A DNA stretch of 11,278 nt from Paludibacteraceae bacterium (GTDB lineage Bacteria > Bacteroidota > Bacteroidia > Bacteroidales > Paludibacteraceae). The stretch covers positions 1 through 11,278 of the forward strand of contig JAFXWI010000002.1 in assembly GCA_017542915.1 (NCBI GenBank), written 5' to 3'. Below, piece after piece: positions 5,972 to 11,278 of the stretch. Numbering within the stretch: position 1 is the first letter of the stretch; each line of letters starts with the position of its first letter. The translations under genes were made by a program, and so were the position numbers. The notes under the pieces are model-generated. The model searched no databases, was not told where the DNA came from, and worked only from the letters and a program-made list of their open reading frames with translations.

Positions 5972-7135
5972 TTATCGGAACTTATGCGCGAAGCCGATAG
6001 ACAGCAGTTCACGGAACTGCAGTTTGGCATGTTTGTCGCCTTTCATGATGACGGATGAGTCATAACGAGGGTGTAACTGCAAACGTGCTGAGAGGAAGCG
6101 GTTGATGATAAAATCGCAGTTCACCTCTAAATCAATCTCCACATCTTTATAATTGGTATAGGTAAAGAACCGCATTTCGAGTTCCACTTCTCGAACGGGT
6201 TTCCATGTATATTCGAGACGGACGGACGAACCGATGTTATGCTGGGTCTGCTGTCCCTCTTTGAGACCGTAGTCTTTGACCCGCACGCGGGCTGTGTCAT
6301 GAATATGTACCACCTTATAAGACAGCGGCGAGACGGAGAGGGAGAGCCTTTTGACCGGTTTCCAGTCTATACCGACTGCGGCGTTGAAACGTACCGGCGA
6401 GAAAGGACCGGACTTGAGTTCATTGGAGTTAGAGCGGTACGTCGGCAGCAAACGAGTCTCCAGTTCGCCGGAGACAGAGGCAAACAGTTTCGGAATGATG
6501 CGCAGGTTCGCTTTGGTATAGACACGGAACACATCATCGGTGGTGTTGACCTTATGAAGGCTGTCGTTCGCGATGGTCGTTCCACCTATACGCCATTCTC
6601 CTGTGTTCTCCCATGTAAACTGATCGGAGATGTAACTGATCTGTCCTTTCGCCGTACCGAGTCCTGCGAAGGAAGAGGATCCGCCTTGGTACCAGTTGTT
6701 GGTGACGTAGTTCTGAGTCACTTGCAGCATCACCACCGCCTCACGCCGCCAAGGAGAATGCATATCCCGAATAGCGCGCAGGACGTCGTTTCGGTCTTCC
6801 TCCGCATCCTTGATCCACGATTTCTCGACCTCTATATGGGGTGTCTGCGCGATGGTCTGTAGCGCCAATTGCGCGTTGAGTTCACGCAAGGAGTCTATCT
6901 CCGCTATCTCGCGGGCTATCGAATCGAGCCGAATGACTTCCCCGACCGTCAGGGTGTCAATCGTGTCATGGGCGTGCAGCTTTTCGCTCTGCGCGGAGAC
7001 CATGTCCAGTAACAGCAGGTCGATATCCGCCGTCTTGTTCTGCTCCGCCAACTTGAAAGTGTCGGGATATACTTGTTGCGCCGTCATGTTGATGGCGGCG
7101 CAAAACAAGGATACTATGAGGATTTGAAATCTCAA
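5972..7135 (-). CDS. DUF3078 family predicted outer-membrane beta-barrel protein
   Basis: A 387-residue exported protein. The N-terminus (RFQILIVSLFCAAINMTAQ) is a signal peptide with cleavage likely near residues 19-21. Residues about 60-100 are a charged, partly helical segment. From about 130 to the end the chain alternates polar and hydrophobic residues in beta-strand fashion, with NNWYQGG (146-152), YISDQFTWENTGEWRIGG (168-185) and a final GFAHKFR, all typical of the Bacteroidota DUF3078 family. The family function is unknown; an outer-membrane barrel is the usual prediction. The start is unusual: only TTG (7135-7133), or ATT two codons earlier, precedes the signal peptide. The first ATG (7087) would remove it. 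It lies 54 bp after secA on the same strand and is probably co-transcribed. Confidence 0.85.
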   Translation of the reverse strand: MRFQILIVSLFCAAINMTAQQVYPDTFKLAEQNKTADIDLLLLDMVSAQSEKLHAHDTIDTLTVGEVIRLDSIAREIAEIDSLRELNAQLALQTIAQTPHIEVEKSWIKDAEEDRNDVLRAIRDMHSPWRREAVVMLQVTQNYVTNNWYQGGSSSFAGLGTAKGQISYISDQFTWENTGEWRIGGTTIANDSLHKVNTTDDVFRVYTKANLRIIPKLFASVSGELETRLLPTYRSNSNELKSGPFSPVRFNAAVGIDWKPVKRLSLSVSPLSYKVVHIHDTARVRVKDYGLKEGQQTQHNIGSSVRLEYTWKPVREVELEMRFFTYTNYKDVEIDLEVNCDFIINRFLSARLQLHPRYDSSVIMKGDKHAKLQFRELLSIGFAHKFR

Positions 7136-7189
7136 ATTAATTCTTAATTCTTAGCCCTTACGGGCACGATTATTTCTTAATTTTTAATT
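7136..7189 (-). repeat. AT-rich repeat with a small hairpin between secA and the DUF3078 gene
   Basis: On the transcribed strand the gap reads AATTAAAAATTAAGAA units directly after the secA TGA, then GCCC-GTAA-GGGC (7165-7154), then TAAGAATTAAGAATTAA running into the DUF3078 start region. Next to it, AATTTGAGATTTCAAATC (7137-7120) overlaps the signal-peptide codons. It is the same repeat family as at 926-955 and 5332-5387. No promoter consensus is seen. Confidence 0.75.
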
Positions 7190-10100
7190 TCAAATTGCAG
7201 CAGTCTGCAATTTGCCGTGGCATTGTTTGTATTTCTTACCACTACCGCAAGGACAAGGATCGTTCGGACGAGGTTTCTTATCCACATGGATCGGCTCGGG
7301 ACGAGCGTTCTCACGGGTGTCACGACCTGCAGCCGCTGCAGCTCCGGAAGCCTGTGCTGCCTGCTGAACGGCATCTTTCTGCGTGCGGTAACGGCTGTAG
7401 TCCATACGGCGTTGCTGCTGAGCCTGCTGTACATGATCCGGCTCGGTCATATGGATCTGTCCGCGCAGGAGGATAGCGATCGCACGGCGGTTGAGATTAT
7501 CCAACATCGCCTTGAAGATATGGAACGACTCTAACTTATAGATCAACAGCGGGTCTTTCTGCTCGTACGAAGCGTTCTGAACGGACTGCTTGAGGTCGTC
7601 CAACTGACGGAGATGCTCTTTCCATTCATCATCGATGACGTAGAGCAACATCCGTTTCTCGAACTCCTTCACCACCTCTTTGCAATGCGTCTCAGCCGCC
7701 AACTTGAGGTTCACGGCGATGTTATAGACACGTTTACCATCGGTAATCGGGATAAGGATGTTCTCGTACATCTGTCCCTTGGTCTCGTTGACGTATTGGA
7801 TCTGCGGGTCAGCTATCTGGGTCAGTTTGTCCATACGGCGTTTGAAGCTGTCCAGCGCCGCCTCCGCGAGTTCGTTAGAGAGGGCATCGCGTTTACCGCG
7901 GCTGAAGACCTCTTCGTCGAACGGCAACTCGATCGCGAAGACCTGCATCGCATCGAACTTGAGTCCCTCGTAGTCATTGGCAGACTTAGCGTCAGCCACG
8001 AGGTTCTCTGCGATCTCATAGATCATATTCGTGATATCCACGCCGATACGTTCACCCATGAGGGCGTGACGACGTTTGGCGTAGATGAGGTTACGCTGCT
8101 GGTTCATGACATCATCGTATTCGATGAGTCGTTTACGGATACCGAAGTTGTTCTCCTCTACTTTCTTCTGGGCACGTTCGATAGACGAAGAGATCATCGA
8201 GTGCTCGATCATCTCGCCTTCCTCGAAGCCCATACGGTCCATGATAGAAGCGATACGCTCGGAACCGAACATACGCATCAGGTCATCTTCCAGCGAGACG
8301 TAGAACACAGACGAACCCGGGTCACCCTGACGACCGGCACGTCCACGGAGCTGACGATCCACACGGCGGCTCTCATGACGCTCGGTACCGATGATAGCGA
8401 GACCGCCTGCTGCTTTCACTTCGGGCGTCAGTTTGATATCGGTACCACGACCTGCCATGTTCGTAGCGATGGTCACCACGCCTGCACGACCTGCTTCGGC
8501 AACGATCTGCGCCTCCTGCTGGTGAAGTTTGGCGTTGAGGACGTTATGTTTGATCTTACGGAGCGTCAACATACGGCTCAGTAACTCGGAGATCTCCACC
8601 GAAGTGGTACCCACGAGCACCGGACGACCTTGGTTCACCATATTCACGATCTCGTCGATGACGGCGTTGTATTTCTCGCGTTTGGTGCGATAGATACGGT
8701 CGTTCATATCGATACGGGCGATGGGTTTATTGGTCGGGATGACCACCACATCGAGTTTATAGATGTTCCAGAACTCACCTGCCTCGGTCTCTGCGGTACC
8801 GGTCATACCGGCAAGCTTGTGGTACATACGGAAGTAGTTCTGCAGCGTGATGGTAGCAAAGGTCTGCGTTGCACCTTCAACCTTCACGTTCTCCTTTGCT
8901 TCGACTGCCTGATGCAGACCGTCCGACCAGCGGCGACCTTCCATCACACGACCGGTCTGCTCATCCACGATCTTCACCTCGCCGCCGTCGATGATATAAT
9001 CGACATCTTTCTCGAAGAGGGTATATGCTTTGAGCAGCTGGTGAACGGTGTGTACGCGCTCCGACTTGATCGAATAGTTGGTGAGGATCTCGTCTTTCTT
9101 CTGCTGTTTCTCATCGGCAGAAAGAGAGGTCTCGTTCTCCAGCTCCGCCAACTCGGAACCCACATCCGGCAGGACGAAGAAATTCGGGTCATCGGTCGTA
9201 CCGGTCAGTGCATCTATACCCTTGTCGGTCAACTCGATGGACTTGTTCTTCTCGTCGATGACGAAGAAGAGCTCGTCGGTAGCGATGTGCATGTTCTTCT
9301 CGTTCTCTTGGAGATAGAACTCCTCGGTTTTCTGCATACGCACTTTGACGCCCGGCTCAGAGAGATATTTGATGAGCGCCTTCGATTTCGGCATTCCTTT
9401 GAACGAACGGAAAAGAGCCAACTCACCTGCCTCTCTCTCCTTCTCGTCTGCGGAACCCATCTTCGCTTTGGCTTCAGCCAACAGTTTGGTGGTCAGCGTG
9501 GTCTGCTGACGAACAAGAGCGGCTACGCGGTCTTTGTATTCATCGAAGAGCTGATCCTCGCCTTTGGGCACCGGACCGCTGATGATCAACGGTGTACGGG
9601 CATCGTCAATCAAGACGGAGTCCACCTCATCGACAATCGCATAGTTGTGTCCGCGCTGCACGAGGTCAAGCGGCGAAGTAGCCATGTTATCACGCAGGTA
9701 GTCGAAACCGAACTCGTTGTTCGTACCGAAAGTGATGTCACAAGCGTAGGCTTTGCGGCGCTCATCGGAGTTCGGACGGTGTTTGTCGATACAATCGACC
9801 GTCAAGCCGAGGAACATATAGATCGGTCCGTTCCACTCCGAGTCACGTTTAGCAAGGTAGTCGTTGACCGTCACCACATGAACGCCCTCATGCGTCAACG
9901 CGTTGAGGTACACCGGAAGGGTTGCCACAAGGGTCTTACCCTCACCCGTTGCCATCTCGGCGATCTTACCCTGATGCAGAACGACACCACCGAAGAGCTG
10001 TACGTCATAGTGGATCATGTCCCACTTGATCTCGTTGCCGCCCGCCATCCAGTGGTTCTTATAAACCGCCTTGGCGAGATGATCGCCTCCTACTATCTCC

Positions 10101-10540
10101 ACAAAATCAAAACGCGGGTCAGCAGCCAAGGCTCTATCCATCTCGGTTGCGGTCACCTCTACCGTCTCACTCTCGGCAAAACGACGTGCGGTCGATTTGA
10201 CGATCGCATATGCCTCCGGCAGAATCTCGTTCAACACTTCCTCGTATTTGTCCTTGATCTCCTTCTCGAGTTTGTCCACCTCGTTGTAGATCTTCTCACG
10301 CTTCTCAATAGGCGTGGCCTCAATCTGAGATTTGAGGTTTGCGATTTGAGATTTCTTGTCTGCGACAGCTGCTTTGAGCTTGTCCATCAACGCCCACGAA
10401 TGAGCACGCAGCTCATCATTGGAGAGCGCATCAATCACCTCGTACTGTGCTTTGATCTGATCCACTATCGGCTGTATGGCTTTCATATCCTTCTGCGCCT
10501 TGTTGCCGAAAAGCTTAGTAATAAGTCCTAAAAAATCCAT
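7190..10540 (-). CDS. secA: Preprotein translocase ATPase SecA
   Basis: SecA is the ATPase motor that pushes unfolded preproteins through SecYEG. The 1116 residues are long for the family (E. coli about 900) but normal for Bacteroidota. Landmarks in order: N-terminal helix [14 protein letters not shown]; Walker A MATGEGKT (196-203); [11 protein letters not shown] (223-233); [16 protein letters not shown] (271-286); Walker B region [21 protein letters not shown] (302-322); a preprotein-binding region with insertions about 325-500; [22 protein letters not shown] (524-545); [10 protein letters not shown] (577-586); [11 protein letters not shown] (692-702); [15 protein letters not shown] (728-742); and a C-terminal zinc-binding tail [13 protein letters not shown] (1096-1108), used in this family for SecB or ribosome contact. 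Residues 40-110 contain a coiled-coil insertion, part of it (62-75) encoded by repeat DNA. The last six residues (LQTAAI) come from an inverted repeat. The start follows a recognisable promoter and leader. Confidence 0.97.
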   Translation of the reverse strand: MDFLGLITKLFGNKAQKDMKAIQPIVDQIKAQYEVIDALSNDELRAHSWALMDKLKAAVADKKSQIANLKSQIEATPIEKREKIYNEVDKLEKEIKDKYEEVLNEILPEAYAIVKSTARRFAESETVEVTATEMDRALAADPRFDFVEIVGGDHLAKAVYKNHWMAGGNEIKWDMIHYDVQLFGGVVLHQGKIAEMATGEGKTLVATLPVYLNALTHEGVHVVTVNDYLAKRDSEWNGPIYMFLGLTVDCIDKHRPNSDERRKAYACDITFGTNNEFGFDYLRDNMATSPLDLVQRGHNYAIVDEVDSVLIDDARTPLIISGPVPKGEDQLFDEYKDRVAALVRQQTTLTTKLLAEAKAKMGSADEKEREAGELALFRSFKGMPKSKALIKYLSEPGVKVRMQKTEEFYLQENEKNMHIATDELFFVIDEKNKSIELTDKGIDALTGTTDDPNFFVLPDVGSELAELENETSLSADEKQQKKDEILTNYSIKSERVHTVHQLLKAYTLFEKDVDYIIDGGEVKIVDEQTGRVMEGRRWSDGLHQAVEAKENVKVEGATQTFATITLQNYFRMYHKLAGMTGTAETEAGEFWNIYKLDVVVIPTNKPIARIDMNDRIYRTKREKYNAVIDEIVNMVNQGRPVLVGTTSVEISELLSRMLTLRKIKHNVLNAKLHQQEAQIVAEAGRAGVVTIATNMAGRGTDIKLTPEVKAAGGLAIIGTERHESRRVDRQLRGRAGRQGDPGSSVFYVSLEDDLMRMFGSERIASIMDRMGFEEGEMIEHSMISSSIERAQKKVEENNFGIRKRLIEYDDVMNQQRNLIYAKRRHALMGERIGVDITNMIYEIAENLVADAKSANDYEGLKFDAMQVFAIELPFDEEVFSRGKRDALSNELAEAALDSFKRRMDKLTQIADPQIQYVNETKGQMYENILIPITDGKRVYNIAVNLKLAAETHCKEVVKEFEKRMLLYVIDDEWKEHLRQLDDLKQSVQNASYEQKDPLLIYKLESFHIFKAMLDNLNRRAIAILLRGQIHMTEPDHVQQAQQQRRMDYSRYRTQKDAVQQAAQASGAAAAAGRDTRENARPEPIHVDKKPRPNDPCPCGSGKKYKQCHGKLQTAAI
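7191..7214 (-). repeat. Perfect 10-bp inverted repeat overlapping the secA stop codon
   Basis: CAAATTGCAG (7191-7200) and CTGCAATTTG (7205-7214) are perfect inverse complements with a 4-base loop. The hairpin encodes the last SecA residues after the zinc motif, and the TGA stop is at its base. Downstream sequence is A-rich rather than a U-run, so it is a poor intrinsic terminator. It could act as a 3'-end stabiliser or attenuator before the DUF3078 gene. Confidence 0.7.
10324..10354. repeat. GATTTGAG-type repeat inside secA
   Basis: Repeated GAGATTTGAG / GATTTGAGATTT units (plus-strand reading) lie in frame in secA and encode about residues 63-73, giving the internally repeated peptide [11 protein letters not shown]. 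The same kind of string (AATTTGAGATTTCAAATC) occurs at the DUF3078 start at 7120-7137. It falls in a helical insertion of the N-terminal region that is variable among SecA proteins. Confidence 0.65.
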
Positions 10541-10587
10541 ATTTCGTTATATTCAATTACACGTATATACACCTGTGCGTTACCCAT
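10528..10587 (-). CDS. Possible 19-codon leader peptide overlapping the secA start
   Basis: In the secA leader an ATG (10587-10585), about a dozen bases after the predicted transcription start, opens a 19-codon frame ([19 protein letters not shown]). It ends at TAG 10530-10528, thirteen bases inside secA and in a different frame. If translated, ribosomes ending there could re-initiate on or block the secA start. This recalls upstream leader control of secA in enterobacteria, but there is no sequence likeness to SecM and no arrest motif that I recognise. It is too short for coding statistics, so the call rests only on position. Confidence 0.25.
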   Translation of the reverse strand: MGNAQVYIRVIEYNEIWIF

Positions 10588-10596
10588 ATGCGCACA
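10574..10596 (-). promoter_or_regulatory. Hairpin in the secA leader
   Basis: TGTGCG (10574-10579) and CGCACA (10591-10596) form a perfect 6-bp inverted repeat with an 11-base loop in the 5' leader of secA mRNA. The loop contains the start codon of the putative leader peptide, so folding could control its translation. Function is inferred. Confidence 0.4.
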
Positions 10597-10605
10597 AAAA
10601 TCGTG

Positions 10606-10637
10606 CAAAATTACAACAAAAATTGCACATATGCAAA
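10606..10637 (-). promoter_or_regulatory. secA promoter (Bacteroidota type)
   Basis: On the minus strand the -33 box TTTG (10637-10634) and the -7 box TAATTTTG (10613-10606) are separated by exactly 20 bases, matching the Bacteroidota consensus. Transcription should begin near 10600, leaving a leader of about 60 bases. The -33 box is embedded in TTTGCATATG and forms part of the left arm of the large inverted repeat at 10628-10783. Confidence 0.83.
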
Positions 10638-10783
10638 TAAAAATGGATTTTTTTGTAAAAAATAGAATGAATTCTATTATTTTAAGCGATATGAGTATGT
10701 GGGAGCTTGCTCACAGACATGCTCGTAGCGATTAAAATAGAGGGTTTACCCTTTTTACAAAAAAATCCTTTTATTTGCATATG
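10628..10783. repeat. 156-bp branched inverted-repeat element upstream of secA
   Basis: The outer arms match over 32 bases with only a 2-base bulge: CATATGCAAATAAAA (10628-10642) pairs with 10769-10783, and GGATTTTTTTGTAAAAA (10645-10661) pairs with 10752-10768. Inside are three further inverted repeats: AATAGAAT/ATTCTATT (10661-10668, 10671-10678); a long central hairpin whose base is TATTTTAA/TTAAAATA (10678-10685, 10732-10739) and which continues with few mismatches to a GAG-CTTG-CTC tip at 10703-10712; and AGGGT/ACCCT (10741-10745, 10748-10752). The fold resembles a four-way junction. Two G-T pairs in the central stem would be G-U wobbles only in plus-strand RNA. No ORF, transposase or target duplication is seen. 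It may be a structured RNA, a palindromic mobile repeat, or a DNA cruciform site. Confidence 0.7.
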
Positions 10784-10847
10784 CACCGCAAGGTGCGAAC
10801 GTAAATTCGGAGGGAACCCGCCCTAAATTATAAAAATAAATTTAGGG
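10783..10847 (+). repeat. Two small hairpins right of the branched element
   Basis: GCACC-GCAA-GGTGC (10783-10796) is a 5-bp stem with a GNRA-type loop when read on the plus strand. CCCTAAATT (10821-10829) and AATTTAGGG (10839-10847) form a 9-bp stem with a 9-base A/T loop. Neither has a U-run after it. They may belong to the same transcript or element as the branched repeat. From here to 10903 nothing else is recognisable. Confidence 0.5.
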
Positions 10848-10900
10848 AAGGGGCGTGCCGAAGTACCACCGCACAGACTCCAACAATCCCTCTTTCTTTC

Positions 10901-10935
10901 AAAAAAAGCGCCCTTTCGGACGCTTTCTTTTTGCC
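10901..10935 (-). terminator. Intrinsic terminator, possibly bidirectional
   Basis: AAAGCG (10905-10910) and CGCTTT (10921-10926) form a 6-bp stem, extended by CC/GG around a short loop. On the minus strand the stem is followed by a run of seven T, the usual intrinsic terminator form, 20-odd bases after the stop codon of the gene at 10955. On the plus strand TTTCTTTTT follows, so it could also end rightward transcription from the palindromic region. Confidence 0.8.
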
Positions 10936-10954
10936 CTGCTTAGAGGGTTTCGGC

Positions 10955-11278
10955 TTAGCCGTTGTGCTCCTGATCGTAGGCTTCGCCGCAGACCTTCCAG
11001 AGGTAGGCACGCATGGTCTTTTTGCCATCGGCGAGGTTTTTCTGAGCCTCGAAAGCCAGTTGGTCGGCAGACATCTTCGAGAGGTCGCCTGCACGCTCTT
11101 TTACGGCGAGGGATACTGCCGAGAAACGAGAACGGATCTTCGTCTCCTTGGCGTTGATCGGGGTCGAACGAGTGATCGAGTTCAGACCGCGGATGTACAG
11201 ACGAGAGCAGTTCGGGTTCTGGGTCGGAGCTACACGGTGAGTAGCGAGAACCATCTTCTGGTCGGCTGCGTGTTGGGA
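10955..11278 (-). CDS. Unrecognised basic protein with high-expression codon use, C-terminal part
   Basis: The frame is open from the window edge to TAA at 10957-10955, giving 107 visible residues; the start may be outside, and the first ATG in view is at 11254. I do not recognise the family. The chain is basic, with VLATHRVAP, CSRLYIRGLNSITRSTP and a helical C-terminal part (SADQLAFEAQKNLADGKKTMRAYLWKVCGEAYDQEHNG). It has two cysteines and no membrane segment. Codon choice is strongly biased: all eight Arg codons are CGT or CGC, all four Ile codons ATC, all six Asn codons AAC. This is the pattern of very highly expressed genes. The strong terminator just downstream supports an independent, active transcript. 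A nucleic-acid-binding or ribosome-linked role would fit the charge but is only a guess. Confidence 0.75.
   Translation of the reverse strand, partial: SQHAADQKMVLATHRVAPTQNPNCSRLYIRGLNSITRSTPINAKETKIRSRFSAVSLAVKERAGDLSKMSADQLAFEAQKNLADGKKTMRAYLWKVCGEAYDQEHNG

Noticed and set aside
7613..8584. A 323-codon open frame on the plus strand opposite secA
   Set aside because: Antisense shadow within the secA coding region, no family motif, no promoter.
8630..10531. A 633-codon open frame on the plus strand opposite secA
   Set aside because: It is a shadow of secA: the minus-strand frame has every SecA motif, while the plus frame gives a His/Leu/Val-rich sequence with no recognisable domain.
10628..10783. 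Integron attC site
   Set aside because: The long inverted repeat invited this, but there are no paired RYYYAAC/GTTRRRY core sites and no integrase or gene cassettes.
10628..10783. Classical MITE or insertion-sequence remnant
   Set aside because: No clear target-site duplication flanks the arms and no transposase fragment is present. A non-classical palindromic mobile repeat remains possible.
10774..10809. Rightward promoter from the right palindrome arm
   Set aside because: TTTG is present, but the nearest -7-like TAAATTCG is 24 bases away and has a mismatch, and no plus-strand gene follows.
10855..11157. A 100-codon plus-strand frame over the terminator and the last gene
   Set aside because: It crosses the terminator and lies opposite a frame with strong codon bias; the translation is Arg/Phe/Ser-rich with no motif.

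Overview
The window looks like a core chromosomal segment of a member of the Bacteroidota, most likely order Bacteroidales. Three promoters fit the TTTG-N20-TAnnTTTG form used by the Bacteroidota primary sigma factor. The gene set (DUF3078 outer-membrane protein, a SecA of 1116 residues with large insertions, pdxJ linked to exbB/exbD/tonB) and the AT-rich dispersed repeats between genes agree with this. The species cannot be named from the sequence.

Layout. (1) 1-2360, minus strand: an operon pdxJ > exbB > exbD > TonB/TolA-like protein (the last cut off by the window edge), joining vitamin B6 synthesis to a proton-driven envelope motor. (2) 2361-2500: a 140-bp divergent control region with two back-to-back promoters whose -33 boxes lie in a perfect 14-bp inverted repeat. 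(3) 2501-5930, plus strand: nadK > lgt > fmt > HD-domain protein, closely spaced. (4) 5972-10540, minus strand: secA followed by a DUF3078 predicted outer-membrane beta-barrel protein. (5) 10541-10954: a 414-bp region without a conventional gene. It holds the secA promoter, a possible 19-codon leader ORF overlapping the secA start, a 156-bp branched inverted-repeat element, two smaller hairpins and a strong terminator. (6) 10955-11278, minus strand: the 3' part of an unrecognised basic protein with codon use typical of very high expression.

The genes are mostly housekeeping. Lgt and SecA serve envelope protein biogenesis, ExbB/ExbD/TonB-like power outer-membrane functions, PdxJ and NadK make cofactors (PLP, NADP), and Fmt formylates initiator tRNA. 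I see no phage, transposase, CRISPR array, defence locus or biosynthetic cluster.

The unusual part is the non-coding layer. Short repeats of several families fill most short intergenic gaps, often starting in or directly at the stop codon of the upstream gene. They also occur in frame inside coding sequence (SecA N-terminal region, Fmt C-terminal domain). Two genes (HD protein, DUF3078 protein) have no ATG at their expected 5' ends, where such repeats now sit. The branched palindrome upstream of secA is the best candidate for something undescribed.
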